A DNA stretch of 64,000 nucleotides from Pleurocapsa sp. PCC 7319 (GTDB taxonomy: Bacteria > Cyanobacteriota > Cyanobacteriia > Cyanobacteriales > Xenococcaceae). Both the position numbers and the translations under genes were made by a program. Location of the stretch: NCBI RefSeq assembly GCF_000332195.1, contig NZ_KB235922.1, positions 2,763,322 to 2,827,321 of the forward strand, written 5' to 3'. Numbering within the stretch: position 1 is the stretch's first letter; each line of letters starts with the position of its first letter. A model generated the notes under the pieces. The model saw nothing but the letters and a program-made list of their open reading frames with translations, made no database searches and was not told where the DNA came from. Below, in pieces: positions 17,146 through 26,160 of the stretch.

Positions 17146-18270
17146 GTGGGATTTTCATTTGAATGTCAAGCAGTCTGTAATCATACTAATGCTAGAGCAG
17201 GAGTTTTTCATACCCCTCATGGCATCGTCGAGACTCCCAGATTTATGCCTGTCGGTACTCTAGCAACTGTCAAAGGAATCATTCCGCAACAGCTTGAGGC
17301 AGCTAAGGCTCAAATGATTCTGGCCAATACTTATCATCTCCATCTACAGCCAGGGGAAGACATTGTCAAAGAGGCTGGGGGATTACATAAATTTATGGCT
17401 TGGAATCAGCCTATACTTACTGATTCTGGTGGATTTCAAGTTTTTAGTCTTAGTGAACTTCGTCAGATTACTGATACGGGAGTTACTTTTAAATCTCCTC
17501 GTGACGGCAGCATAATCGAACTCACTCCCGAGCGTTCTATTAAGATTCAAAATGCTTTGGGGGCAGATGTAATTATGGCTTTTGATGAATGTCCCCCTGC
17601 TGATGCGACTAAAGAACAAGTGGCAGCAGCTACAGATAGAAGTTATCGTTGGCTCAAAAGATGTCTGACAGCCCATCAAGATACTAATCGACAGGCTTTG
17701 TTCGGTATCGTTCAGGGGGGAATACACCTCGACTTGCGGACAAAAGCAGTTGAACAGCTAACAGAATTAGACTTACCTGGGTATGCTATCGGTGGCGTAA
17801 GCGTGGGGGAAGCCCCAGAATTAATTAATGCCACGGTCAAGCACACTGCTCCTTTATTACCTGCCCATAAACCTCGTTATCTAATGGGTGTCGGAACCTA
17901 TCGAGAAATGACACAGGCGATCGCCGCCGGTATAGATTTATTCGACTGTGTTATTCCCACTCGCTTTGGTCGTCATGGTACAGCTTTGGTACAAGGTCAA
18001 AGAATTAATATCAAAAATGCTCAGTATAAAAGAGACTATCAACCTCTAGATGAAACTTGTCCTTGTTACGCTTGTCAAAACTTCAGTCGAGCCTATCTTA
18101 ATCACATGGTGCGATCGCAAGAAATGCTGGGCTATATTATGTTATCCCTCCACAATGTTACTGAATTAATTCGTTTTACCCAACAAATCCGATCCTCAAT
18201 TTTTCAAGGTACTTTTGCTACTGATTTTGCTAGTTGGCTGGCGATTGATTCTTTGGGGAAAGATAATTAA
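17146..18270 (+). CDS. tgt: queuine/guanine tRNA-ribosyltransferase
   Basis: 374 aa; exchanges guanine at position 34 of GUN-anticodon tRNAs for a queuosine precursor. The start is GTG 17146, giving [19 protein letters not shown]. Motifs are [41 protein letters not shown] (active-site Asp), FGIVQGG, GGVSVGE, and [13 protein letters not shown] with the nucleophilic Asp. The zinc site near the C-terminus is [16 protein letters not shown]. Length and motifs are complete. It follows a small conserved gene by 21 bp. Confidence 0.95.
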   Translation: MGFSFECQAVCNHTNARAGVFHTPHGIVETPRFMPVGTLATVKGIIPQQLEAAKAQMILANTYHLHLQPGEDIVKEAGGLHKFMAWNQPILTDSGGFQVFSLSELRQITDTGVTFKSPRDGSIIELTPERSIKIQNALGADVIMAFDECPPADATKEQVAAATDRSYRWLKRCLTAHQDTNRQALFGIVQGGIHLDLRTKAVEQLTELDLPGYAIGGVSVGEAPELINATVKHTAPLLPAHKPRYLMGVGTYREMTQAIAAGIDLFDCVIPTRFGRHGTALVQGQRINIKNAQYKRDYQPLDETCPCYACQNFSRAYLNHMVRSQEMLGYIMLSLHNVTELIRFTQQIRSSIFQGTFATDFASWLAIDSLGKDN

Positions 18271-18353
18271 CCCATATCCAAGTATTGTCCAATGATGGAG
18301 GAATATCTTTTGGTCAAGCTGCGATCGCTATTGCTCAATTGGCTAAAAATTAA
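18270..18353 (+). pseudogene. hypF: C-terminal scrap of hypF (carbamoyltransferase)
   Basis: Directly after tgt, a 28-codon frame reads HIQVLSNDGGISFGQAAIA and ends QLAKN before TAA 18351-18353. SNDGGISFGQA corresponds to the extreme C-terminal PPNDGGISLGQA signature of HypF, which makes the carbamoyl/cyanide ligand precursor of [NiFe] hydrogenase. Nothing upstream (tgt) belongs to HypF, so only the tail survives. The remaining 150 bp before the next gene show no recognisable coding. A hydrogenase-maturation-protease-like gene lies at 60.6 kb. Confidence 0.65.
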
Positions 18354-18505
18354 GATTCAGTGCGTCTTACTTCCTATTTTGTTCACCAGTATGATGACAA
18401 TCAACCTAGTAAAACTGTTTGAGTAGGATCTCATCGTTGGGTTATTTATAGAATGTTGAGTGTGCGACAAATTGTAGTTTTGTGGCAACTAATGGAGGAG
18501 ATGAA

Positions 18506-19285
18506 ATGACACTTTATGACGCGATTGGGAAAACCTACGCTCAAACGAGAAGAAGCGATCCACGTATCGCTGCTAAACTCCTAGAGATTCTGGCACCGTA
18601 TCATGCATCTACAATTGTAGATATCGGGGCTGGTACTGGTTCATATGCCTTTGCTCTAGCAGAAAATGGGTATCGTATTCTTGCTGTTGAGCCATCAGCA
18701 ACGATGAGAAGTCAGGCGGCCTCCCATCCTAGCATTCAATGGATCAATGCTTGTGGAGAAAAACTACCCTTGCCCGCTCAAAAAGCTGATGTAGCGATTA
18801 TTATGTTGGCTTTCCATCATTTTCATAATTATCAAAAAGTCTTGCAAGAAATCCACAGAGTGACAGGTGGCGGACCAGTGGTTATGTTTACTTACGACCC
18901 AAAAATGATTTCTAGTTTTTGGTTGACCCAATACTTTCCTTCGTTTATTACAGATGTACAGTCTACATTTTTACCAATTGCAACGTTGACCTCGAAAATT
19001 GAATTAATTATTAATGCAGTCGTAAATATAATTCCTTTTCCGTTACCAAATGATTTATCAGACTCATTCGCTGCGGTTGGTTGGTCACGACCAGAGCTTT
19101 ATCTGGAGGAAAGTATTCGTAATGGAATTTCAACCTTTTCAAAACTGACTGATGATGAATTAGAGCAAGGATTATCGAGCTTATATCAGGATTTAGAGAT
19201 AGGAGTATGGGACCATAAGTATGGGCATTTACGCCAGCAGAAACAGTATGATGTAGGCTATCGTTTTTTGTACACCACTGCATAA
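18506..19285 (+). CDS. class I SAM-dependent methyltransferase
   Basis: 259 aa from ATG 18506, which has GGAGGAG seven bases upstream; the longer frame from GTG 18482 lacks such a site. It opens MTLYDAIGKTYAQTRRSDPR, a pattern common in Methyltransf_11 proteins, followed by IVDIGAGTGSYAFALAENG (motif I), ILAVEPSATMRSQA and VAIIMLAFHHF. The C-terminal half carries the acceptor-binding part and is hydrophobic in places. The substrate is unknown. It is separated from tgt by a hypF scrap, which suggests it arrived with or after a rearrangement. Confidence 0.85.
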   Translation: MTLYDAIGKTYAQTRRSDPRIAAKLLEILAPYHASTIVDIGAGTGSYAFALAENGYRILAVEPSATMRSQAASHPSIQWINACGEKLPLPAQKADVAIIMLAFHHFHNYQKVLQEIHRVTGGGPVVMFTYDPKMISSFWLTQYFPSFITDVQSTFLPIATLTSKIELIINAVVNIIPFPLPNDLSDSFAAVGWSRPELYLEESIRNGISTFSKLTDDELEQGLSSLYQDLEIGVWDHKYGHLRQQKQYDVGYRFLYTTA

Positions 19286-19532
19286 CATTATTAGACTCAT
19301 CGCGATCGCGCCAGTTTGTCTTTGAATGGATTGAAAAGTTGTTTTTACCTGTATTTAAGTCGGAAAAGATCAAATAATTTTTGGCTTCTAGGGAATAAAC
19401 GCCATTAAAAATAAGAAAGTTTTATATCTAGATTGCTTGACACATATCTTCTCAAAAATTAAATTAGGTTACTATACGTATTAAGAAATGTAAAAAGTCG
19501 CTATTAAGTCTACTAATTCAATCAGGTTGCCG

Positions 19533-20240
19533 ATGAAATTACAAAGAGAATTTTTTGATCGTGTGCCCAAAACAGTAATGCCTCGTCCCTATTTCGCGCA
19601 AGAAAATGATGTTTTAGGTCAAAGTGGAACGGCTTGGGCTGTGGATGCTGCTATTTATGGTGATAATTGTTATCGCGATCGAGAGAAGGGCTTGCTTGAA
19701 ATTTATGAAGCTGGCGCAGCGATCAGCTTCTTTAATCTCCTGCCTCAAAAAAATAAATATGAACAAGAAGGACTTTATTTACGGTTGAAATTAGCTTATC
19801 GGACGACAGCCAATGCCAACGTCAATATTCGGAATTTTTCAGGAAATCATGTCACTTTACCCAATAGCTTTCATGGAGACATTTACGATGATTCCGAAAC
19901 TTATTGGCATGTAACTGAAGATCTGACCCTAAATATCAATTCGATTTATTCAGGGGAAAAACTCTGGATTCAGCGAGTTGACTGGGAATGGATGAGTAAA
20001 GAAGTGGTTTACGAGGATGAAGTTCAGGAGCAAAATATTTTTCTAACTAGGTCTTTTGAGGAAATTAAAGATTTATATGCTTCTAGAGATATAACTCCCA
20101 AGTCTGTAAAAAAATTCTTGATGGAAAAGATTAAAAAAGATGATGATTTTGCCAAGCGTTGTCTAGCTATATTGCGTCAAGATCAATTGATGAGTAAAGA
20201 CTTAGGCGAACTGTTTGTAGAAAGCGGATTCAAAAATTGA
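19533..20240 (+). CDS. hypothetical protein
   Basis: 235 aa from ATG 19533 (MKLQREFFDRVPKTVMPRPY); a TTG two codons upstream is also open. I do not recognise a family. The N-terminal two thirds are rich in aromatic residues and Asn and look beta-rich (YLRLKLAYRTTANANVNIRN). The C-terminal part is helical and charged (SVKKFLMEKIKKDDDFAKR), resembling a small helical accessory domain. There is no signal peptide or membrane helix. It stands alone between a methyltransferase and glgB, with a heptamer repeat behind it. Confidence 0.6.
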   Translation: MKLQREFFDRVPKTVMPRPYFAQENDVLGQSGTAWAVDAAIYGDNCYRDREKGLLEIYEAGAAISFFNLLPQKNKYEQEGLYLRLKLAYRTTANANVNIRNFSGNHVTLPNSFHGDIYDDSETYWHVTEDLTLNINSIYSGEKLWIQRVDWEWMSKEVVYEDEVQEQNIFLTRSFEEIKDLYASRDITPKSVKKFLMEKIKKDDDFAKRCLAILRQDQLMSKDLGELFVESGFKN

Positions 20241-20309
20241 TAATTGATAATTAATTATCACAATTCTCAGACTTGTGGGTACATCTTAAATTAACAATGG
20301 ACAATTGCC

Positions 20310-20344
20310 ATTAGCCATTAGCCATTAGCCATTAGCCATTAGCC
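20310..20344 (+). repeat. tandem heptamer ATTAGCC, five copies
   Basis: Five perfect ATTAGCC units preceded by the variant ATTGCC. Short tandem heptamers of this kind are a known feature of cyanobacterial intergenic DNA. It lies between a hypothetical gene and glgB. Confidence 0.9.
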
Positions 20345-20376
20345 AAAATCAGGATTTTAGAGTGTACCTCATAACT

Positions 20377-20466
20377 ATGAGAACCGCTATATTAATCTCG
20401 CTCTCCTCGTTGTCGATTGTTTGGTCAGAATTCTGGCAAAGTATCAACCATAATAAATTTTTATAA
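20377..20466 (+). CDS. possible 29-residue leader ORF before glgB
   Basis: ATG at 20377 opens a frame of 29 codons (MRTAILISLSSLSIVWSEF then WQSINHNKFL). Its TAA (20464-20466) ends one base before the glgB ATG at 20468, in a different frame from glgB. The hydrophobic composition and the spacing would allow translational coupling, but so short a frame can arise by chance and there is no strong ribosome binding site. Reported as a candidate only. Confidence 0.2.
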   Translation: MRTAILISLSSLSIVWSEFWQSINHNKFL

Positions 20467-20467
20467 A

Positions 20468-22405
20468 ATGACAGCAGTTCAACAAACGAATTGGTTAACC
20501 GATTTCGATTTTCATTTGTTTGGGGAAGGAAAACACTATAGCATCTACGAAAAACTCGGTGCGCACCTAACTGAAAAAGAAGGGCGATCGGGGGTTTATT
20601 TTGCTGTTTGGGCGCCTCATGCTCAGGAAGTTGGGGTAGTGGGAGATTTCAATAACTGGGATACTGGTCGGTGTCCCATGGAGCTTAAGCAGATGGGGAT
20701 TTGGGAGGTATTCGTTCCTGGTCTGCAATCAGGGGAAAAGTATAAATATGCGCTCAAAAATGCTCAGGGTAATTACTGTTTGAAAACCGATCCCTATGGC
20801 TATCAACAGGAGTTGCGTCCAGCTACAGCTTCGATTGTGACAGATTTGTCCTACTCCTGGCAGGACGAATCTTGGCTAGCCAAACGCTCCCAAACCGATC
20901 CTCATGAAAGCCCAATTTCCATCTATGAAGTCCATCTTGGTTCTTGGCTGCATTCTAGTATGGAAAACCCGCTTGAAAGCGGTCAAGCTGTATCAGTGCA
21001 TCACAAGCCTGGTGCGCGCTTTCTAACATATCGAGAATTGGCTGACAAACTCATCCCTTATGTTAAAGACATTGGCTACACTCACATCGAATTGTTACCT
21101 ATTACTGAGCATCCCTTTGATGGTTCTTGGGGTTATCAAGTAGTTGGTTACTATGCGCCCACTTCTCGTTATGGTACTCCTCAAGATTTTATGTACTTTA
21201 TTGATCGCTGTCATCAAGAGGGGATCGGGGTGCTGATCGATTGGGTACCTGGGCATTTCCCCAAAGATGCCCATGGTTTGGCTTCATTTGATGGAACTCA
21301 TCTTTATGAATATGCCGATTGGCGCAAAGGAGAACATAAAGGTTGGGGAACTTTGGTCTTCAATTATGAACGCCATGAAGTCCGTAATTTTCTCATCGCC
21401 AGTGCCTTATTCTGGTTGAAAAAATATCATATTGATGGAATTCGAGTTGATGCCGTAGCTTCCATGCTCTATCTGGACTATGAACGACAAGAATGGGTAA
21501 CTAATACCTACGGTGGTCGAGAAAACTTAGAAGCAGTAGAGTTTCTCCGCCAACTCAATGAAGCAATTTTTCAAGATCACCCTGGTGTTCTTTCCATAGC
21601 TGAAGAATCTACCACCTGGGAAAAGGTATCTCATCCCATAGATGTAGGCGGTTTAGGATTTAATTTTAAGTGGAATATGGGCTGGATGAACGATACCTTA
21701 AGCTATTTTCAAGTTCACCCCCAAGACCGTTCCAACGTTCATAACAAGCTGACTTTTAGTATTTGGTATGCTTTTAGTGAAAAATTTATGCTTGCACTTT
21801 CCCACGATGAGGTAGTTCATGGGAAGGGACATCTGTGGCAAAAAATGTCCGGGGATGATCCACAGAAAATGGCTAATTTGCGTGCGCTTTTTAGCTATAT
21901 GTTTACTCATCCTGGTAAGAAAACCCTCTTTATGGGTATGGAGTTTGGTCAGACGCGAGAATGGAATGTCAATGCTGACTTAGACTGGTGGTTGCTCGAA
22001 TCCGAACCCCATCAACAACTGCATCAGCTAGTCAAAGATTGGCATCAAATCTACCATTCTGAACCAGCGCTTTATAGTGATGACTTTAGCAATGAAGGAT
22101 TTGAGTGGATTGATTGTAATGATATGGCTCGGGGTATGATCACTTATCTGCGTAAGGATAAATATTCCGATGATGTTCTGCTTGTAGTTTGTAATTTCAA
22201 GCCCAATGTTTATCAAAATTATTGGTTAGGAGTCAAAGAACCAGGGTCTTATCAGGAACTAATTAATACGGATGATCGCAAGTATGGCGGTAGTGGAATG
22301 GTCAATCCCAGCTTGGAAACCAAACAGTGGAACTCATCTCCCTGGCCCCATGCTTTAGAGATTAATGTGCCAGCGCTTTCCGTCATGACCTTTAAAAGAA
22401 AGTGA
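20468..22405 (+). CDS. glgB: 1,4-alpha-glucan branching enzyme, short form
   Basis: 645 aa from ATG 20468 (MTAVQQTNWLTDFDFHLF); an upstream TTG (20417) extension is unlikely. It cuts alpha-1,4 chains and re-attaches them by alpha-1,6 bonds in glycogen. An N-terminal CBM48 domain (GVYFAVWAPHAQEVGVVGDF) precedes the GH13 barrel. Catalytic residues are Asp about 328 (GIRVDAVASM), Glu about 379 (SIAEEST) and Asp about 447 (LSHDEV). The usual cyanobacterial GlgB is near 770 aa with an extra N1 domain, which is missing here, so this may be one of several isoforms. Some cyanobacteria are known to carry multiple branching enzymes. The preceding 30-codon frame ends one base before it. Confidence 0.93.
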   Translation: MTAVQQTNWLTDFDFHLFGEGKHYSIYEKLGAHLTEKEGRSGVYFAVWAPHAQEVGVVGDFNNWDTGRCPMELKQMGIWEVFVPGLQSGEKYKYALKNAQGNYCLKTDPYGYQQELRPATASIVTDLSYSWQDESWLAKRSQTDPHESPISIYEVHLGSWLHSSMENPLESGQAVSVHHKPGARFLTYRELADKLIPYVKDIGYTHIELLPITEHPFDGSWGYQVVGYYAPTSRYGTPQDFMYFIDRCHQEGIGVLIDWVPGHFPKDAHGLASFDGTHLYEYADWRKGEHKGWGTLVFNYERHEVRNFLIASALFWLKKYHIDGIRVDAVASMLYLDYERQEWVTNTYGGRENLEAVEFLRQLNEAIFQDHPGVLSIAEESTTWEKVSHPIDVGGLGFNFKWNMGWMNDTLSYFQVHPQDRSNVHNKLTFSIWYAFSEKFMLALSHDEVVHGKGHLWQKMSGDDPQKMANLRALFSYMFTHPGKKTLFMGMEFGQTREWNVNADLDWWLLESEPHQQLHQLVKDWHQIYHSEPALYSDDFSNEGFEWIDCNDMARGMITYLRKDKYSDDVLLVVCNFKPNVYQNYWLGVKEPGSYQELINTDDRKYGGSGMVNPSLETKQWNSSPWPHALEINVPALSVMTFKRK

Positions 22406-22483
22406 ACTACCCATTGCTTCCGCTTGCGATAAGCGTGAGCTTCCTATCCAACAGATTGCCTTGTAGTGTATAGGAAAAGTGAA

Positions 22484-22508
22484 ATCCCACGCATAAATGA
22501 CGTGGGAT
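22484..22508. terminator. possible hairpin between convergent glgB and OYE genes
   Basis: ATCCCACG (22484-22491) pairs with CGTGGGAT (22501-22508) around a 9-base loop, in the gap between the convergent glgB and OYE-family genes. There is no clear T run on either side, so rho-independent termination is uncertain. It could equally be the remains of an IS200/IS605-type end. Confidence 0.35.
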
Positions 22509-22531
22509 GAGCTAAAGCTAATAAATGTGGT

Positions 22532-23647
22532 TCATGCAGATATCTTAGACTCTTGATAAGTAGGAAAATTGGTATATCCTTCCGCATCAAAAGAATACCA
22601 AACAGATTGATCTGCATCGGGATTTAGCTCCCAATTATTCACAAAACGAGCTACTAGATCGGGATTACTAATGTATGGTCTACCAAAGGCAATTAAGTCC
22701 GCATCACCGGAAGCGATCGCTTTTTCAGCGTCAGTGCGATCGTAACCACAGTTACCCATCAAAGTACCATCATAGACTTTTTTGATTTCTGCTAGGGTCA
22801 TTGGTTCTCCTAGTTCATGAAAACCAAATTCTAAACCGTCAATCATATGTAAGTAACCTAGTCCGTACTGATTTAACTGCTGCGCTACGTAGGTAAAGGT
22901 TTCTCGGAAGTCAGATGACCCCATATCGTTGAAACTGCCATTAGGGGAAAGTCTGACTCCGATACAATTTGCATCCCAGACAGTGAGAATAGATTCGACA
23001 ATTTCCTTTAAAAACCGATAGCGATTTTCCAGACTTCCACCATATTTATCTGTACGATGATTGGTCTTGGATTGTAAAAACTCATCAATAAGATAGCCAT
23101 TAGCACCATGTATTTCTACGCCATCAAAACCAGCTTCTTTGGCATTAGCTGCTGAGGTGCGATAATCTTCGATTACTTGCGATATTTCTTCTGTCTCTAA
23201 AGCTCTAGGGGTTTCATGAGGCTTTTTTCCATCAGGTGTATGAGCTTCTGAACCTTCTAATTTAATTGCTGAAGGAGCAACAGGAAGCTGGTTATTTTCT
23301 TGAAAGCTACTGTGAGATGCCCTACCTGTATGCCAAAGCTGTAAAAAAATCGGCGTATTTTTAGCGTGTACCGCATCGACAATTGGTTTCCAAGCTTCAG
23401 TTTGCTCTGCTGTATAAATTCCAGGAGAATGTAGCCAACCATTTGCCTGTTTAGAAATGGTAGTACCCTCGGTAATAATCAAACCCGCACCTGCCCGTTG
23501 AGCATAATATTCTTTCATGAGAGCGTTTGGGATTCTCTCCTTACCCGCACGAGAGCGAGTCAAGGGAGCCATTACAACTCGGTTGTCTAAAGATAAACCA
23601 TTCTTTTCAAATGAACTGAGGAGATGGGGGACTTTTGTTATAGTCAT
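22532..23647 (-). CDS. Old Yellow Enzyme family alkene reductase
   Basis: 371 aa from ATG 23647 (MTITKVPHLLSSF); an in-frame GTG four codons upstream is also possible. FMN-dependent reductases of this family use NAD(P)H to reduce activated C=C bonds of enones or maleimides. Family motifs are RVVMAPLTRSRA at the start, LIITEGTTIS, FLQLWHTGRASH, FDGVEIHGANGYLIDEFLQ with the His-X2-Asn pair, and SGDADLIAFGRPYISNPDL near the end. The complete length is normal. An SDR gene lies upstream on the same strand, 200 bp away across a repeat. The physiological substrate is unknown; detoxification of electrophiles is a common suggestion. Confidence 0.92.
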   Translation of the reverse strand: MTITKVPHLLSSFEKNGLSLDNRVVMAPLTRSRAGKERIPNALMKEYYAQRAGAGLIITEGTTISKQANGWLHSPGIYTAEQTEAWKPIVDAVHAKNTPIFLQLWHTGRASHSSFQENNQLPVAPSAIKLEGSEAHTPDGKKPHETPRALETEEISQVIEDYRTSAANAKEAGFDGVEIHGANGYLIDEFLQSKTNHRTDKYGGSLENRYRFLKEIVESILTVWDANCIGVRLSPNGSFNDMGSSDFRETFTYVAQQLNQYGLGYLHMIDGLEFGFHELGEPMTLAEIKKVYDGTLMGNCGYDRTDAEKAIASGDADLIAFGRPYISNPDLVARFVNNWELNPDADQSVWYSFDAEGYTNFPTYQESKISA

Positions 23648-23861
23648 AGCATTCGTCACAAGTTAAGGTGGTGTGTTGTTTGTCAATCAGTTTTTAGCTA
23701 TCAGCTATCGGCTCTTAGCTTTTGAGGTATTTTGAAGCCGACTTTTTTCTTTGGGCGATTGCGCTCCGCCCTAAACAAAGGCTTAAGCCGCATGTACTAG
23801 CTCCGCGTCGCGCACTCCTCAAGCTGATCGCCTTGAACAAATGTTTGAGGGTAATTTGTTT

Positions 23862-24599
23862 TTAAAGTTCTTGCTTGGTGGGACGAATAATCATTTCGTT
23901 GACATCTACATCTCCAGGCTGTTCAATGACATAGGTAATGGCACGGGCGATCGCATCGGCATTGATAGCTACGTCATACATTTTGTCTGCGTTTTTTGCT
24001 GTCTCGTCGTGAGAGATAGTATTAGTTAATTCAGTATCTACCGCACCTGGAGAGATATTAGTGGAACGAATTTTTCCGTCAGATTCAAGTCTAATTCCCT
24101 CAGAGATTGCTTTGACAGCAAATTTTGTCGCACAATAAACTGCACCTCCAGGAAATACTTTGTGTCCTGCTACAGAAGAGATGTTGATTATATGACCCGA
24201 TTCTTGTTGGAGCATTAGGGGCATTACCGCCGCAATTCCATATAATACTCCTTTGATATTGACATCAATCATTTTTTCCCACTCATCTACCTTAGTTGCT
24301 GCTAGGGGAGATAGGGGCATTAATCCTGCGTTGTTAACTAAAACATCAATGCGTCCATAAGCTTCTTTGGTAGCTTCGGCTAAGGCTTCTACTGCCGAGC
24401 GCTCTGTAACATCTGTTATCTGATATTTGGCAGTACCGCCTTCTTGCTCAATGTTAGCTACTAATTCCTGAAGACGTTCTTCTCTTCTTGCCGTTAACAT
24501 CAATTTAGCTCCATTTTTGGCTAATCTACGGGCAGTAGCTTCACCTAAACCACTACTTGCTCCTGTAATGATGACGACTTTGTTTTGTATCTCAGACAT
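23862..24599 (-). CDS. short-chain dehydrogenase/reductase
   Basis: 245 aa classical SDR with TGASSGLGEATARRLAKNG (cofactor loop), the TARREERL that follows (Arg pair favouring NADP), NNAG, NISSVAGH with the catalytic Ser, and YCATKFAVKAIS with Tyr-X3-Lys. NISPGAVDTEL follows. It resembles YdfG/serine-dehydrogenase-type and unspecific SDRs. Start ATG 24599. An IS1182 scrap lies 70 bp upstream, so its original promoter context may have been altered. It lies beside an OYE-family gene on the same strand, and the two may handle related carbonyl and enone compounds (inference). Confidence 0.88.
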   Translation of the reverse strand: MSEIQNKVVIITGASSGLGEATARRLAKNGAKLMLTARREERLQELVANIEQEGGTAKYQITDVTERSAVEALAEATKEAYGRIDVLVNNAGLMPLSPLAATKVDEWEKMIDVNIKGVLYGIAAVMPLMLQQESGHIINISSVAGHKVFPGGAVYCATKFAVKAISEGIRLESDGKIRSTNISPGAVDTELTNTISHDETAKNADKMYDVAINADAIARAITYVIEQPGDVDVNEMIIRPTKQEL

Positions 24600-24666
24600 A
24601 AATTATTCTTGGTTTTATTGGTATGCAACAAGATTTCATCTGGTGGTGCTGAATAACGGATTACCG

Positions 24667-24984
24667 TCAAGTACCTTCCCTTAGACTAACCGACAGTACC
24701 TGGAAAGAATTGGGAATTGCCTCGGAATGTCTAAGTATAACTAGGGCTGACTTATTTTGTAAGTGAGTTTTGGCTAAACCAAGATCCCGAGATTGACGCC
24801 AAGCTGACCGTCTAACTCCTTGAGATATAGTACCTTCAATTCCTGCCCTCTGATTATAAGTCTTCAAAAATTTAGGAGTATTTTGAACTTCACGGCGATG
24901 GTGAAGCGCAATGTATTCTTGTTTTGTGTGAATAGTTAGCCCACCTAGTTGAGAATTTGCCTCCTGTCTTATAGAGTTTTTGGA
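24667..24984 (-). pseudogene. remnant of an IS1182-family transposase (C-terminal part)
   Basis: On the minus strand the frame is open from 24984 (a stop TAG lies just before) to 24667. It reads SQLGGLTIHTKQEYIALHH, then YNQRAGIEGTISQGVRR and SRDLGLAKTHLQ. RAGIEGTISQGVR plus GLAKTHLQ is the C-terminal hallmark of IS1182 transposases. The catalytic N-terminal two thirds are gone and the extreme C-terminus has drifted, so it cannot be active. Confidence 0.85.
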
Positions 24985-25100
24985 CTAATCATCCTGCTTG
25001 ATATTACGTTTGAAGCTCCTGCTGATTACTTTCGCCAACAGTATCATTTAAACTGTCTCCCAGTTTGTTGATTTACAATATGATGTGAGGAGCGACCGCT

Positions 25101-25445
25101 TCAAGTTGCCCAAATATTTAGAAACCAGCCAATTACAATACCTAGGAAAACAAAGCGCACAACCTGCCAAAAAATATCAGGCAAAAGAACACTTTCTAAG
25201 TTCAGCTCAAGTTGATCTAACTCTTGTTGTAGACTACGTAGTTCGGTTTTTAAGGGATTGGGAAGAGATTTATCTTTTTGTTGCTGTTTTAATTCTTGCT
25301 GACGCTCCTTTATTTGCGATCGCTTTTCTAGATCCTGCTTAACTTGGGTATAACGCTTCTGCAATTGTTTAAGCGATCGCTCTACATCAAATAAAATTTG
25401 TTCTAGATCATTTTCTTTCGTATCGTCAGGTTTAGGGGATGACAT
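25101..25445 (-). CDS. small coiled-coil protein with C-terminal membrane anchor
   Basis: 114 aa. Residues about 10-85 are a heptad-rich, highly charged coiled coil (LEQILFDVERSLKQLQKRY, later LKTELRSLQQELDQLELNL). The last 25 residues are hydrophobic (VVRFVFLGIVIGWFLNIW), forming a tail anchor. It starts at ATG 25445 and is divergent from the next gene by about 50 bp. No named family is recognised. The topology suggests a cytoplasmic coiled coil held at a membrane. The plus-strand frame overlapping it is judged a shadow. Confidence 0.7.
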   Translation of the reverse strand: MSSPKPDDTKENDLEQILFDVERSLKQLQKRYTQVKQDLEKRSQIKERQQELKQQQKDKSLPNPLKTELRSLQQELDQLELNLESVLLPDIFWQVVRFVFLGIVIGWFLNIWAT

Positions 25446-25494
25446 CGTTAAAATTAAATATAAAGCAATTTTTAGATCGTCACGATATTAACCT

Positions 25495-25794
25495 ATGTTT
25501 GAAGTAACGCCCTTATCGAGCAGCAAAAGTAAAGTTCCCGTGGATCTAACCGATCTAGAACTTGCTCAGGCTTTAGTAGAAAGAAATCTCATTGCTCACC
25601 AAGACTGGCATCGGCTGAAAGGAAATCGTAAGGCACAGGCTAAACAACAATTAGCTTCTGCACTAGTATTTTTATTAAAAGATCAACCTCAAGAAGCTTT
25701 AGAACGTCTCAATCAGGCTGTGGGATGGCTAGATGGCTCTTTAGCCTCCCCTCCTTGTCCCGATGCTCAACGTAGAAAAGCTAATCAGAAATAA
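25495..25794 (+). CDS. small conserved cyanobacterial protein (DUF6439-like)
   Basis: 99 aa, soluble. DLTDLELAQALVERNLIAH, then RLKGNRKAQAKQQLASALV and the TPR-like QPQEALERLNQAVGWLDGS before a Pro/Cys-rich tail (ASPPCPD). The helical repeat character and the GWLDGS ending recall a small family conserved in cyanobacteria and plastids (possibly DUF6439; from memory). No catalytic residues stand out. It is followed by another small gene 28 bp on, with which it probably forms an operon. Confidence 0.7.
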   Translation: MFEVTPLSSSKSKVPVDLTDLELAQALVERNLIAHQDWHRLKGNRKAQAKQQLASALVFLLKDQPQEALERLNQAVGWLDGSLASPPCPDAQRRKANQK

Positions 25795-25822
25795 CTACAT
25801 ATCAAATACCAATAGCCGAACA

Positions 25823-26071
25823 ATGTCCCAATCACCTGACCAATATCTTTCACCAGAAGAATCTGCAGATGTAGATGCTGCTTTGCTCTCATCTTCCGAG
25901 AAGTTTCTCACTCGTTTGACCATCTCTTCCCAAAGACTACTCCAGAAGATTGCTCAAGACTCTCAAGTTTCAGTAGAAGAACTAACTCATCATCAAATTA
26001 TTCAATGGTTTGAAAACGATAGCAAAATCAAGCGCGAGCAGGGAGACAATGCCGGAACTTTAAAATGGTAA
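25823..26071 (+). CDS. small conserved hypothetical protein
   Basis: 82 aa from ATG 25823 (MSQSPDQYLSPEESADVDA); the longer frame from 25763 overlaps the previous gene and is less likely. Helix-rich and soluble, with SSEKFLTRLTISSQRLLQKIAQDSQVSVEELTHHQI split across two predicted helices, and a charged end. No family I can name. It follows the DUF6439-like gene by 28 bp and precedes ispG by 90 bp, with a hairpin between, so the three genes may be partly co-transcribed. Confidence 0.65.
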   Translation: MSQSPDQYLSPEESADVDAALLSSSEKFLTRLTISSQRLLQKIAQDSQVSVEELTHHQIIQWFENDSKIKREQGDNAGTLKW

Positions 26072-26081
26072 GTTTTTTCTG

Positions 26082-26102
26082 GGGCTAGACAACATCTAGC
26101 CC
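26082..26102. other. hairpin before ispG
   Basis: GGGCTAGA (26082-26089) pairs with TCTAGCCC (26095-26102) around ACAACA-type loop bases. There is no T run after it, so it is not a clear intrinsic terminator. It lies in the 90-bp gap before ispG and might act on the ispG leader or protect mRNA ends. Confidence 0.4.
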
Positions 26103-26160
26103 GTAAAATAGTAAATAAATTTAAATCTAAAATTTTCGCTTTAAGCAATAGTTAGTCCTT

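Noticed and set aside
20310-20344. Heptamer array as a CRISPR
   Set aside because: Units are seven bases without spacers; the same holds for the array at 48985.
25085-25342. 85-codon plus-strand frame with hydrophobic tail
   Set aside because: Antisense to the better-supported coiled-coil/tail-anchor gene at 25101-25445; composition mirrors that gene.
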